Source: Croceicoccus gelatinilyticus (lineage in GTDB: Bacteria; Pseudomonadota; Alphaproteobacteria; Sphingomonadales; Sphingomonadaceae). Taken from it: a DNA stretch of 64,000 nucleotides. The notes under the pieces are model-generated. The model saw only the letters and a program-made list of their open reading frames with translations. It was not told the origin of the DNA and made no database searches. Positions within the stretch are counted from its first letter, which is position 1. Every line of letters starts with the position of its first letter. Positions 26,939 to 35,300 of this stretch are shown piece by piece. Position numbers and translations under genes: made by a program. The stretch lies in NCBI RefSeq assembly GCF_018398395.1, contig NZ_JAHCBF010000005.1, forward strand, positions 62,001 through 126,000. The letters are read 5' to 3'.

Positions 26939-27577
26939 TCAGGTCGCCAAGTAAAGCGCGGTCGATCCGATGAAGTTGAAGGTCATGTGCGCCGCGATGC
27001 AGGGCAAGAGGCGGCGTCCGCACAGAAGGTAGAGCGTGCCAAGCACCAGCCCCGCAAACCCCGTCACCACCGCGCCGGATACGCCGTAGTCCATATGCGC
27101 ATAGCCGAAGACCGCAGTCGAGAGCAGCATGATCACCGGCGCGAAACCCTTGCCGAAGATCTTTGCACCCCAGCCGATCACGTAGCCACGGAACACGATC
27201 TCCTCGAGGATCGCACTGCCCAGCGCGATCAGCAGGACGAAAGCATACATCACGGGATTGCCCGCCGCCTGATCCAGCCCGCCGACGCTGATCCCCTTGC
27301 CGAACTGCTGCTCGACAAAAGGCCGCACGAAATTGGCGATGCCCCACGCCATGCCGGCGCCAACCGCGATACCGAGCAGAATGGAAACGATCCGGTTCTT
27401 CCAGACCATCGCCAGCGTCGGCGCCCGCGCTCCCTTGAAGAAAACGAGCCCGATGGCGGCAAGCGCGATCGACGCAAACACGCCGAAACCGGGCTGAAGC
27501 GCCACGGGGACGAGCGGAAGCAGGCAAGCAATCGCCGCCAGCAGCGTGCCGGTGGCCTTGGTGGCTTTGGATGACAT
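26939..27577 (-). CDS. CPBP family intramembrane metalloprotease (copy 1)
   Basis: A 212-residue protein with about six hydrophobic segments and the motifs LEEIVFRGYVIG, FGYAHMDYG and CIAAHMTFNFIG. The sequence is clearly related to the gene just downstream but diverged in the N-terminal half, consistent with an old duplication. It is preceded by a strong hairpin (27588-27624) that separates it from the PLP decarboxylase gene. The function within the cell cannot be deduced. Confidence 0.85.
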   Translation of the reverse strand: MSSKATKATGTLLAAIACLLPLVPVALQPGFGVFASIALAAIGLVFFKGARAPTLAMVWKNRIVSILLGIAVGAGMAWGIANFVRPFVEQQFGKGISVGGLDQAAGNPVMYAFVLLIALGSAILEEIVFRGYVIGWGAKIFGKGFAPVIMLLSTAVFGYAHMDYGVSGAVVTGFAGLVLGTLYLLCGRRLLPCIAAHMTFNFIGSTALYLAT

Positions 27578-27587
27578 GGGCCGTTTC

Positions 27588-27624
27588 CTAAAGCGGCAAG
27601 GCTAACAGGGCCTTACCGCTTTAG
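27588..27624 (-). terminator. 15-bp stem hairpin after the PLP decarboxylase gene
   Basis: Arms CTAAAGCGGCAAGGC (27588-27602) and GCCTTACCGCTTTAG (27610-27624) are complementary at 14 of 15 places; on the minus-strand transcript the odd place is a G-U pair, so the RNA stem is complete with a 7-base loop. It starts 5 bases past the stop of the decarboxylase and ends 10 bases before the CPBP start. There is no U-run, so it may be a processing or attenuation element rather than a full terminator. Confidence 0.55.
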
Positions 27625-27629
27625 TGAAA

Positions 27630-28832
27630 TCAGCGAAGCGAGACGACGTTGTCCGAAACACGCGGATCGTCGCGGTCGCCGCGATAGAGGCTGCTCATCG
27701 GCTCGTCCGTGACGGTCTCGACCGGGCCCGAACCGAAACCGTTGAAACCGGTCCGCATCGCCGCGCCATAGGCACCCAGCATGCCGACTTCGATATAGTC
27801 GCCAGCCTTGATGTCGCCGGGCAGCGGGAACGGGCCTTCCATGAAGTCCGCATCGTCGCAGGTCGGGCCGTAGAACGAAAAATTCTCGCTCTCCACGTCA
27901 TTGCCGGCGGTGCCGTCGGCCGCGATGCGGCGGACGGGGAAGCGCCATGCCACGTGGGCGGCATCGAACAGCGCGCCATAGGCACCGTCGTTGATGAACA
28001 ATTCGGTCCCGCGGCGCTTTTCGACGCGCACGATCATCGAGTTGTACTCCGCACACAGCGCACGACCCGGCTCGCACCACAGTTCGGCGTTGTAGGCGAT
28101 CGGCAACGCGTAAAAGTGCTGGTGGATGATCTTGAAGTAATCTTCGAGCGGCGGCGGTTCCATGCCCGGATAGACCGACGGGAAGCCCCCGCCGACATCG
28201 ATCATGTCGATGACGACCGATGCCTCGGCAATTGCGGCGCGGACGCGTTCCAGCGCCTGCACGTATGCAAACGGGCTCATCGCCTGCGAACCGACGTGGA
28301 AGCATACGCCCAGCCAGTCGGCGACCTGGCGGGTCGCCTGAAGCAGCGCGGGTGCCTCGGTCAGGTCGACACCGAACTTCGACGCGAGCGACAGTTCCGA
28401 ATACTCGGACGAGACGCGCAGGCGCACGCACAGGCGCAGGTCCGTCGCGCCCTTGGTGGCGCGGACGATCTTCTCCAGTTCCTCGACGGAATCGAGGCTG
28501 AAAGTCTTGCAGCCGTGATCGAAGTAGGCCTCTGCGATCGCACGCTCGGTCTTGACCGGATGCATGAAGCACAGCGTCGCTTCGGGAAGCGTTTCGCGCA
28601 CGAGCCGCACTTCCGCAATCGAGGCGACGTCGTAGTGCGTCACGCCCGATTCCCACTGAAGGCGCAGCAGATCAGCCGAAGGGTTCGCCTTTACCGCGTA
28701 GAGCACCTTGCCCGGAAACTTCTCGACAAAGAAACGGGCAGCGCGCCGCGCAGCGTGCGGGCGGTTGAGGATGACCGGTTCGTCCGGAGCGAGGTCGCGA
28801 ACTACAGAAGCGGCGTCAGGATGGATGTGCAA
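27630..28832 (-). CDS. Type III PLP-dependent decarboxylase (ornithine/lysine decarboxylase)
   Basis: A fold-III decarboxylase of the eukaryotic-ODC type. The PLP lysine is in YAVKANPSADLL, the phosphate-binding stretch is DVGGGFPSVYPG, the cofactor Glu is in WCEPGRALCAEY, and the active-site Cys/Asp are in YGPTCDDADFM. It should make putrescine (or cadaverine) as input for the carboxyspermidine pathway encoded at 32-35 kb. The start is uncertain: TTG 28832 gives 400 residues, the family norm, beginning just before HIHPDAASVVRDL; ATG 28913 would add 27 residues with no ribosome site. Confidence 0.88.
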   Translation of the reverse strand: MHIHPDAASVVRDLAPDEPVILNRPHAARRAARFFVEKFPGKVLYAVKANPSADLLRLQWESGVTHYDVASIAEVRLVRETLPEATLCFMHPVKTERAIAEAYFDHGCKTFSLDSVEELEKIVRATKGATDLRLCVRLRVSSEYSELSLASKFGVDLTEAPALLQATRQVADWLGVCFHVGSQAMSPFAYVQALERVRAAIAEASVVIDMIDVGGGFPSVYPGMEPPPLEDYFKIIHQHFYALPIAYNAELWCEPGRALCAEYNSMIVRVEKRRGTELFINDGAYGALFDAAHVAWRFPVRRIAADGTAGNDVESENFSFYGPTCDDADFMEGPFPLPGDIKAGDYIEVGMLGAYGAAMRTGFNGFGSGPVETVTDEPMSSLYRGDRDDPRVSDNVVSLR

Positions 28833-29060
28833 CTCAAGGGACCCCCAGGACAACGTGTTCAACAAGGCTGCCTTGCGGTTTGGAAGTCCCCTTGGGGCAG
28901 CGAGGGGGCGCATATAAGGCAAGGCGCGCGAACTGCAAGCCAAAAGTGACCGGAAAGCACGCGTTTTCGGATGACAAAACGATGACATCCACGCACTTTC
29001 CGCTGCGGCTTTGTCCCTGCAGCATGACCATCATACGATCAGGCGCAACCATGCGTTCCG

Positions 29061-29098
29061 CGACCCGCCACAGGCCGTGGCGCTTGTGCGGCGGGTCG
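29061..29098 (-). terminator. Hairpin downstream of lemA
   Basis: CGACCCGCC (29061-29069) pairs with GGCGGGTCG (29090-29098), 9 bp with a 20-base loop that can pair further. It lies 12 bases past the LemA stop on the minus strand. No T-run follows, so the terminator call is tentative. The surrounding interval 28833-29109 holds the decarboxylase leader and no other gene I can support. Confidence 0.35.
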
Positions 29099-29109
29099 GG
29101 AAAAGCGGG

Positions 29110-29667
29110 TCAGAACTGGACGTTCGGAACCTGGTCTACGACGCCCTTTTCGCTGTCGTCCAGCCGGTGGAAGTCGGCGTGGGTGAACCCGAGCATTCCG
29201 GCAAAGACCACCGCGGGGAAGCTTTCGACGCCGGTGTTGTAGCGCGAAACGGCGGCGTTCAGTGCGCGGCGGGCAGCGGCGAGCTTGTCCTCGACGTCGG
29301 AAAGTTCGCGCTGCAATTCCTGGAAATTCGCGCTTGCCTTCAGATCCGGATAAGCCTCGCCCAGTGCCATCAGGCGGTCGAGCGCCACGCGCAGCCCTGC
29401 CTCGTCGTTCGAATCGATCGCGCCCGTTGCAGCTTTGTTGCGGGCCGAGATCACGGCGTCGAGCGTCTCCTGCTCGTGGCTGGCATAGCCCTTCACCGTG
29501 TTGACGAGATTGGGCACGAGGTCGTGCCTCTGCCGCAGCTGCGCGTCGATGTCGGCCACGCCCTGCTTCACGTTCTGACGCAGTGCGACCAGCTGGTTGT
29601 AGATTCCGATCACGATGACGGCCAGCACCACCACGATGACCAGCACGACGATCCCGACAACGCCCAT
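29110..29667 (-). CDS. LemA family protein
   Basis: A 185-residue protein with an N-terminal membrane anchor (GVVGIVVLVIVVVLAVIVIG) and a cytoplasmic or periplasmic helical bundle of the LemA family (YNQLVALRQNVKQGVADIDAQ, LVNTVKGYASHEQETLD). ATG 29667 is chosen because GGGGGA lies seven bases upstream; a GTG at 29694 would extend it by nine residues. It is divergent from the DUF3137 gene, a pairing seen in many bacteria. Molecular function is unknown. Confidence 0.88.
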   Translation of the reverse strand: MGVVGIVVLVIVVVLAVIVIGIYNQLVALRQNVKQGVADIDAQLRQRHDLVPNLVNTVKGYASHEQETLDAVISARNKAATGAIDSNDEAGLRVALDRLMALGEAYPDLKASANFQELQRELSDVEDKLAAARRALNAAVSRYNTGVESFPAVVFAGMLGFTHADFHRLDDSEKGVVDQVPNVQF

Positions 29668-29746
29668 GTAGATATCCCCCTTCGAAGCCTTCACAGGCCT
29701 TTTACGGTCAATATGTTAATCAACGCAAACGGGGGGCGCGAAAGCC

Positions 29747-30688
29747 GTGATCGACAATCTCAATCCGCAGGCGCTGATGGCAGGACCGCTAGGCGACTGG
29801 CTGGGCGAGCAGCGTCACGTGCGCGAAGCCGCAAAGGCAAAATCTAAGAGCCGCGGATGGAATGCAGCTATCGTTCTACTGCCGCTGTTTGCGGCAGGAA
29901 TGATCCTGATCCCGATGGACTTCGTACCCAAGCTGATGATCGCGGCATTCATCGGATTCTTCGCGCTGATCTGGGTGCAACAGCCGATTTCGAAGGCCAA
30001 GAAGGCGATGAAGGTCGGCATAAACGAGGCGATCGCCGGATCGCTCGGCCTCGCCTACTCGCACGATGTGGAGCCGGGCGAGCATTTCGAACGCGCCCGC
30101 GGCTTCGACATGGTGCCAAGCTTTCACCGGTCCAAGTTCGAGGACATGTGGCACGGTGAGATCGGCGGACAGCGCTTCATGCTTCACGAAGCCAAGCTGG
30201 AGCAGAAGCGCGGAAGCGGAAAGAACACCCGCTACGTCACCGTCTTCAAGGGCGCGATCATTGCCATCGGGTTCTCACGCGATTTTCACGGCACCACCCT
30301 GCTGCAACGCGCGAACAAGCACCGCGGCTTTTTCGGCGGGCGCAAGGACAGCATCAAGCTGAACGGGATGACACTCGACAATGTCGACGTCGTTCACCCC
30401 GTGTTCGGCGATTCCTTCGCCGCCTGGACAACCGACCAGGTCGAGGCACGCTACCTGATCCATCCCGCCTATGTGGAACGGATCATCGCGATCGAGGAGG
30501 CCTTCTCAGGCAAGAACATCCGCACGTTGTTCCATCGGGGCGAAGTGCTTGTCGCGATCGAATCCGGCGACATGTTCGAAAGCGGATCGATAGATGCGGA
30601 CAAGGATCACGAGATGATCGCAAAGACGTGCGAGCAGTTTTCCTCGCTCGCCGGTCTGGCCCGTTCGCTGGACGAAGCGGCGCGCTAA
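29747..30688 (+). CDS. DUF3137 domain membrane protein
   Basis: A 313-residue protein with two adjacent membrane segments (AAIVLLPLFAAGMILIPMD and LMIAAFIGFFALIWV) followed by a soluble domain with conserved features of DUF3137 (HGEIGGQRFMLHEAKLE, FKGAIIAIGFSRDFHGTTLL, YVERIIAIEEAFSGKNIR). DUF3137 genes commonly neighbour lemA, which supports a shared envelope role. Start is GTG 29747 after GGGGGG; ATG 29777 is an alternative. Its stop overlaps the stop of the convergent XRE gene by 4 bp. Confidence 0.82.
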   Translation: MIDNLNPQALMAGPLGDWLGEQRHVREAAKAKSKSRGWNAAIVLLPLFAAGMILIPMDFVPKLMIAAFIGFFALIWVQQPISKAKKAMKVGINEAIAGSLGLAYSHDVEPGEHFERARGFDMVPSFHRSKFEDMWHGEIGGQRFMLHEAKLEQKRGSGKNTRYVTVFKGAIIAIGFSRDFHGTTLLQRANKHRGFFGGRKDSIKLNGMTLDNVDVVHPVFGDSFAAWTTDQVEARYLIHPAYVERIIAIEEAFSGKNIRTLFHRGEVLVAIESGDMFESGSIDADKDHEMIAKTCEQFSSLAGLARSLDEAAR

Positions 30689-31590
30689 CCCTTCAACCCG
30701 TTGGACGTCGTACCGCGCGCGAATGCACCGACCGACGACATGAACAAGCGCCCGCCCGCCGCTGCGGCATCGGGGCCGATGTTCTGGTAGGCCAAGGTCT
30801 TCAGCTCTTCCTCGCTCAACGGTTGCAGCGGCTCAGGCTGGGTCTCGATAATCTCGCGAAGGCGCGCATCGTCCTTTTCCCGGTCGCCGGTAATATCGCC
30901 GACCCGCTCGATCACGATGGGCAACGCGGCAGGTGTCCGGCCCGGATCCAGCGCGGAAAGCAGCAAAATCCCGTCCATCGACATGGCACGCGGCAAAGTG
31001 ACGCCCTTCATCAAGGCAATCAGCGGCGTGCGACCCACCGGATCGAACAGGAAGAAGTAGAGGTTGCCCGCCATCGGGAACATCCAGCCTTCGAACTTCA
31101 GTCCCGAACCTTCCATCGAGACCTCGATCATGCCCTCGTCGGTCAGACGAAAGATGCCGTAGTCGTGAAAGAGTTCTGTCGGCATCAGCACCGAAGGACG
31201 CGTCGTGCGCCAGAAGCCGGTGTAGGTTTCCGCGCGGAAGGCGATCTCGGCCTCCGATGCCTCTACGATCTTGGCGAAAGGACCTTCAGCACGCATTTCC
31301 GGGCCCGATGGTACCCCGGCGCGATAGGCGATGCCGATGCGATCGGCGAGAACGGACTGATCTTCGTACCAGTCCGCCAGCGTCAGCATCGGAAAGGTTT
31401 CCTGGAGCACGGCAGTCAACTTGGCGAGGTTGTGTTCGCCCGGATGGATGCTGCCCTTGACCCAGCGGCCGACCAGCGATTTGTCCACCCCGACTTGCTG
31501 CGCAAGCGCAACCCTGCTCAGCGACGAAGCCTTGAGCAGCATGTCCAGTTTGGAAGAAAGGTCGGCAACCCGTTTCATTACGGGCGTCAT
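30685..31590 (-). CDS. XRE-family regulator with large C-terminal domain
   Basis: A 301-residue DNA-binding protein. Residues about 9-65 form a helix-turn-helix (LSRVALAQQVGVDKSLVGRW), and the remaining 230 residues form an unassigned domain with AEIAFRAETYTGFWRTTRPSV and GWMFPMAGNLYFFLFDPVG, possibly ligand-sensing. Upstream of its start is a 15-bp palindrome with extra half-sites (31611-31660), a likely self-operator. ATG 31590 and ATG 31578 are both possible starts. Confidence 0.75.
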   Translation of the reverse strand: MTPVMKRVADLSSKLDMLLKASSLSRVALAQQVGVDKSLVGRWVKGSIHPGEHNLAKLTAVLQETFPMLTLADWYEDQSVLADRIGIAYRAGVPSGPEMRAEGPFAKIVEASEAEIAFRAETYTGFWRTTRPSVLMPTELFHDYGIFRLTDEGMIEVSMEGSGLKFEGWMFPMAGNLYFFLFDPVGRTPLIALMKGVTLPRAMSMDGILLLSALDPGRTPAALPIVIERVGDITGDREKDDARLREIIETQPEPLQPLSEEELKTLAYQNIGPDAAAAGGRLFMSSVGAFARGTTSNGLKG

Positions 31591-32112
31591 TTAACGATTT
31601 CCGGCCAAAATGCAACCGGGTTGCACGAAAGTTGCATTAAGATGCGCCGCTTGGTGCAACTCCCCACCCATCCCGTTTTGGCGCACTTTCAGCACGTTCC
31701 GTAGCCGGTTGGGGGATTGGCTACGTTCGGTACGACCGGATTTCGACCCCTTAAAAAGGGTCGCAAGAACGCCAAAACGGCGGCCTAGTGGGAAGTCTCC
31801 GTTCTTTCCATCAGCCGCCACTGGCCGTGGCGTCCGTTCCAACGCCTATGGCCGAACGGCAGGTGATGCTTTTGCATCCGCGAAGCCTTCGGACTCCCGT
31901 CTGGTCCGGCTTCGCGCCCTGCCAGCCTTGAATTGGCGCGAGCGATCCGGGGCATGGACTTGGTGGGTCGCACCAGAGCCGTTTGTCCGGACGGCGCTTG
32001 ATGGAGTGATACAGAGCCAAGGCGGCATTGTCCGAGCCGCTGTCCGTGCTTCAGATCGCTCCGCCAATTTTTCTTTTCAGAATGAACGGCCCTGTACCAA
32101 GCCGCGCCGTGG
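31591..32112. other. Gene-poor interval upstream of the XRE regulator
   Basis: About 520 bases with no convincing gene. Open frames exist on both strands but their translations are Arg/Pro/Ser-rich and conflict with each other. It holds the operator-like cluster at 31611-31660, a short hairpin with arms CGACCC (31744-31749) and GGGTCG (31758-31763), and otherwise nothing I can name. No tRNA fold was found by eye. Confidence 0.5.
31611..31660. promoter_or_regulatory. TGCAACC/GGTTGCA operator cluster
   Basis: TGCAACCGGGTTGCA at 31611-31625 is a perfect 15-bp palindrome around a central G, 20 bases upstream of the XRE gene start. Further half-sites are GTTGCA at 31631-31636 and GTGCAAC at 31654-31660. 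Three to four related half-sites in 50 bases, directly ahead of a helix-turn-helix gene, suggest autoregulation. Binding by that protein is inference. Confidence 0.55.
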
Positions 32113-33294
32113 TCAGCTCAGCCGGTCGCGGAACGCGTCGTAACCGAAGCCCTTGATCTTCTCGAGCATGCCGGTTTCGCTGTCCCACAGCCATATCGAG
32201 GGCAGCGGCACGCCGTTGAAGGTGTTGGTCTTCACCATCGAATAGTGCGCCTGATCAAGAAACGCGAAACGCGCGCCCGGCTCCGGCTTGAACGGCAGGC
32301 GGTAGTCGCCGATCACGTCACCGGCGAGGCAGGACGGCCCGCCCAGCCGAACAGGTTCGACGCCCGCTTCTTCGGGCAGTTCACCCAGCATCGCGGGGCG
32401 ATAGGGTGCCTCGATTACGTCGGGCATGTGGCAGGTCGCCGAAACGTCGGTGATGCCTAGTGGCATCCCGTTCCAGTGCGTGTCGAGCAAAGTGCCGACA
32501 AGGATACCGGCGTCCAGCGCAACCGCCTCACCCGGCTCCATGTAGATTTCGCACCCGGTCATATCGCGCACGTCGATCAGGAAACGAACCAGTTCGTCGC
32601 GCTGGTAATCGCTGCGCGTGATGTGGTGCCCGCCGCCGAAGTTCAGCCACTTGAGATCTGGGATCACATCCTCGATCCACGGTAGCAGCGCCTCCCATGT
32701 GCGCTTGAGCGGCTCGAAATCCTGCTCGCAAAGCGTGTGGAAGTGCAGGCCATCGATGCCTTCCAGATGCTCCTCGGTCACCTGGTCGATCGGAAAGCCC
32801 AGTCGCGAATGCGGTGCGCAAGGGTCGTAGCGCGGGACTTCACCCTCGGCGTGCATCGGATTGATGCGCAGGCCGACATCGAAGGATTCGCCGCGATTGC
32901 GCGCAAGTTCGATTTGCTCCTTGAAACGTTCGTGCTGCATCGGCGTGTTGAAGATGACGTGGTCGGAGAGGCGCAGGATCTCCTCCATGTCCTCTTCCTT
33001 GTAGGCCGCGCAGTAAGTCGCGATCTCGCCATCATAGTGCTCTGCCGCCAACAGCGCTTCCCACAGGCCCGAGGTGCAGACCCCGTCGAGGTATTCGCCG
33101 ATCGTGGGCGCAACCGACCACATCGAGAACGCCTTCAGCGCCGAGAGCACCTTGATGCCCGCCCGGTCGCGGATGTCGGCCAGCACACGCAAGTTGTCGC
33201 GCAGCTTGGCCGTGTCCACGACGAAAGCCGGGCTGTCGACGAGGTTCAGGTCGAAGCGCGCAAAGGCGCCGGGGTCGCCGGCACGGGTTTCCAT
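32113..33294 (-). CDS. nspC: Carboxynorspermidine decarboxylase
   Basis: A 393-residue PLP decarboxylase of the alanine-racemase fold that converts carboxy(nor)spermidine to (nor)spermidine. The PLP lysine is in LSALKAFSMWSV. Other family marks are GLHFHTLCEQDFEPL, the glycine-rich LNFGGGHHITR, EPGEAVAL and the Cys of GGPSCLAGDVIG. It is the last gene of an operon that starts with the matching synthase and contains two small lipoprotein genes; it begins 3 bp after the previous stop. Confidence 0.94.
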   Translation of the reverse strand: METRAGDPGAFARFDLNLVDSPAFVVDTAKLRDNLRVLADIRDRAGIKVLSALKAFSMWSVAPTIGEYLDGVCTSGLWEALLAAEHYDGEIATYCAAYKEEDMEEILRLSDHVIFNTPMQHERFKEQIELARNRGESFDVGLRINPMHAEGEVPRYDPCAPHSRLGFPIDQVTEEHLEGIDGLHFHTLCEQDFEPLKRTWEALLPWIEDVIPDLKWLNFGGGHHITRSDYQRDELVRFLIDVRDMTGCEIYMEPGEAVALDAGILVGTLLDTHWNGMPLGITDVSATCHMPDVIEAPYRPAMLGELPEEAGVEPVRLGGPSCLAGDVIGDYRLPFKPEPGARFAFLDQAHYSMVKTNTFNGVPLPSIWLWDSETGMLEKIKGFGYDAFRDRLS

Positions 33295-33297
33295 GGA

Positions 33298-33696
33298 TCA
33301 GGTACCTGTCTTGTAGAACCGGCTGATGTGCACCCGGTTTTCGGATTGGATGTCGATGGACACCCCTTTGGCATCCTTGAACACGGGTATGTATTCATGT
33401 TCGTCGACGAATACGACCTCGCAGTTCGCCCCGTCTTCGCTGAACCGCACGGTTGGCGAGGCAACGATGAAATCGTCTCCGTCAACGTTCAGTAGGTCGA
33501 ACCGGCTCTGCTTCCCGCCAAGGACAAGCTTGTCGTTATCGACCGAGAGCGAGCCACACGCCCCGTCGGCGAAGTTGCCCTGCAGGTCGGCGAATTCCAT
33601 TCGGCGATCGGTGCTCTCGGCACAGCCGCTCATCAAGGGAAAGGCAAATGCCGCCGTTGCCGTGAGTGGCCGGACCCTTGTGCGTACCCTTGCCAT
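33298..33696 (-). CDS. Putative lipoprotein in the polyamine operon (second)
   Basis: A 132-residue protein. From ATG 33696 the N-terminus has a basic start, then TATAAFAFPLMSGC, a plausible lipobox with Cys near residue 23. The mature part has a beta-rich look (DNDKLVLGGKQSRFDLLNVD, CEVVFVDEHEYIPVF). Its ATG overlaps the stop of the upstream lipoprotein gene by 4 bp, so the two are translationally coupled, and it precedes nspC by 3 bp. I do not recognise a family. Confidence 0.75.
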   Translation of the reverse strand: MARVRTRVRPLTATAAFAFPLMSGCAESTDRRMEFADLQGNFADGACGSLSVDNDKLVLGGKQSRFDLLNVDGDDFIVASPTVRFSEDGANCEVVFVDEHEYIPVFKDAKGVSIDIQSENRVHISRFYKTGT

Positions 33697-34082
33697 CAGT
33701 CGACGCAGATCGCGCGAACGAGCTTTCCGTCCACGACTTCGGCATAGCACCCGAACAGCGCATCGTCGGCCTGACATGTGCCGACGACTTCGCCGTCGGG
33801 CCCGTCATCCGGCGCAGCGACGCATTTGCCATCGCACTGCTGGTTGTCGGTGCACTTTTCGCCTGCGTCGGCATAGGGATGCACGCACATCAGCGTATTG
33901 GCCCTGCCCCGCCGGTCCAGGAAACCACCCGCAGCGGTGCAGGTATCACCGTCGATCGAAGCCGAACTGCTGACCTGCGCATCGGGTGCGACCACCTCGC
34001 CCGCGGCCCCCGGCTCGTCAGTAACGGCCTGCGTGCAGGCCGCGCCAAGCAGCAGGATCGGGGCGAGGAAAAGCGCGCGCAT
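33696..34082 (-). CDS. Cysteine-rich putative lipoprotein in the polyamine operon (first)
   Basis: A 128-residue protein with the signal MRALFLAPILLLGAAC, the lipobox Cys at residue 16. The mature domain has eight further cysteines (in DTCTAAGG, LMCVHPY, EKCTDNQQC, GKCVAA, GTCQADD, FGCYAE and AICVD), which suggests four disulfides and an exported location. It lies 6 bp after the carboxynorspermidine synthase gene. No family is recognised; the operon place suggests expression with polyamine synthesis. Confidence 0.78.
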   Translation of the reverse strand: MRALFLAPILLLGAACTQAVTDEPGAAGEVVAPDAQVSSSASIDGDTCTAAGGFLDRRGRANTLMCVHPYADAGEKCTDNQQCDGKCVAAPDDGPDGEVVGTCQADDALFGCYAEVVDGKLVRAICVD

Positions 34083-34088
34083 CAGGTC

Positions 34089-35300
34089 TTAAAACGGCAG
34101 GGGGGCGGGAAGTTCCTCGACCGTCCACGGAAGGCCGTGTTCGTTCAGCATTTCCATGAAGGGATCGGGGTCGAACTGTTCCATGTTGAACACGCCCTCG
34201 CCGCGCCATTTCTTCGTCAGCATCATCGCCGCGCCGATCATCGCCGGAACGCCGGTGGTGTAGGACACGGCCTGGTTGCCGGTTTCCGCATAGGCGTCTT
34301 CGTGGTCGCAGATGTTCTTGATGTAGAACGTCTTCTCACCCGATCCGTCGAGCGCTTCACCGGTTGCGATGTCGCCGATGTTGGTCTTGCCCTTGGTTGT
34401 TTCGCCAAGGCTGCTCGGTTCGGGAAGCACGGCCTTCAGGAACTGCAGCGGGATGATCTCGCGCCCTTCGTACATGACGGGGTCGATGCGGGTCATGCCC
34501 ACGTTCTGCAGGACGGTGAGGTGCTTGATGTACTCGTCACCGAAAGTCATCCAGAAGCGCGCCCGCTCCATCTCGGGCACGAAGCGCGCGAGGCTTTCAA
34601 GTTCCTCGTGGTACATCATGTACATGTTCTTGGGGCCGACTTCCTCGAAGTCGAACTCCTGCTTCATGCCCATCGCAGGAGTTTCGACGAACTCGCCGTT
34701 TTCCCAGTGACGCGCAGGCGCGGTCACTTCGCGGATGTTGATTTCCGGATTGAAGTTGGTGGCAAAAGCCTGGCCGTGATCGCCGCCGTTGCAGTCGAGA
34801 ATGTCGAGCGTGCGGATGGTCTTGAGCTTGTGCTTCTTCAGCCACATCGCGAACACGCTGGTCACGCCTGGATCGAAACCCGAACCCAGCAGCGCCATGA
34901 GACCCGCTTCCTTAAAGCGATCCTGGTATTCCCACTGCCACTTGTATTCGAACTTCGCGACGTCCTTGGGCTCGTAGTTCGCGGTGTCCATGTAATCGAC
35001 ACCGGCGTTGAGGCAGGCGTCCATGATCGCCAGATCCTGGTACGGCAGGGCGAGGTTCACGACGAGCTCCGGCTTTTCCGCCTTCAGCAATGCGGTCGTC
35101 GCCGCGACGTCGTCGGCATCGATCTGGTGCGTCTTCACGGTCTGGCCGGTGCGCTGCTTCACCGATTCGGCGATCGCATCGCACTTGGACACGGTTCGGC
35201 TCGCCAGCACGATTTCCGAGAAGATACCGGGATTCATGGCCATCTTGTGGACCGCGACAGAACCGACACCACCTGCGCCGATCACCAGAACCTTGCTCAA
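34089..35300 (-). CDS. Carboxynorspermidine/carboxyspermidine synthase (saccharopine dehydrogenase family)
   Basis: A 403-residue NAD(P)H enzyme that condenses aspartate semialdehyde with a diamine to give carboxy(nor)spermidine. The Rossmann motif VLVIGAGGVGSVAVHKMA starts the protein, followed by VNLALPYQDLAIMDACLNAG and LGSGFDPGVTSVFAMW, typical of CANSDH rather than lysine-pathway enzymes. Pairing with nspC in the same operon settles the assignment. The start is TTG 35300, with GGAG nine bases upstream. Diamine preference (putrescine or diaminopropane) cannot be read from sequence. Confidence 0.93.
   Translation of the reverse strand: MSKVLVIGAGGVGSVAVHKMAMNPGIFSEIVLASRTVSKCDAIAESVKQRTGQTVKTHQIDADDVAATTALLKAEKPELVVNLALPYQDLAIMDACLNAGVDYMDTANYEPKDVAKFEYKWQWEYQDRFKEAGLMALLGSGFDPGVTSVFAMWLKKHKLKTIRTLDILDCNGGDHGQAFATNFNPEINIREVTAPARHWENGEFVETPAMGMKQEFDFEEVGPKNMYMMYHEELESLARFVPEMERARFWMTFGDEYIKHLTVLQNVGMTRIDPVMYEGREIIPLQFLKAVLPEPSSLGETTKGKTNIGDIATGEALDGSGEKTFYIKNICDHEDAYAETGNQAVSYTTGVPAMIGAAMMLTKKWRGEGVFNMEQFDPDPFMEMLNEHGLPWTVEELPAPLPF

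Noticed and set aside
31610-32143. Possible 177-residue plus-strand gene in the gap before nspC
   Set aside because: Translation is Arg/Pro/Ser-rich without motif or ribosome site, and three short minus-strand frames conflict with it. The interval is treated as non-coding.
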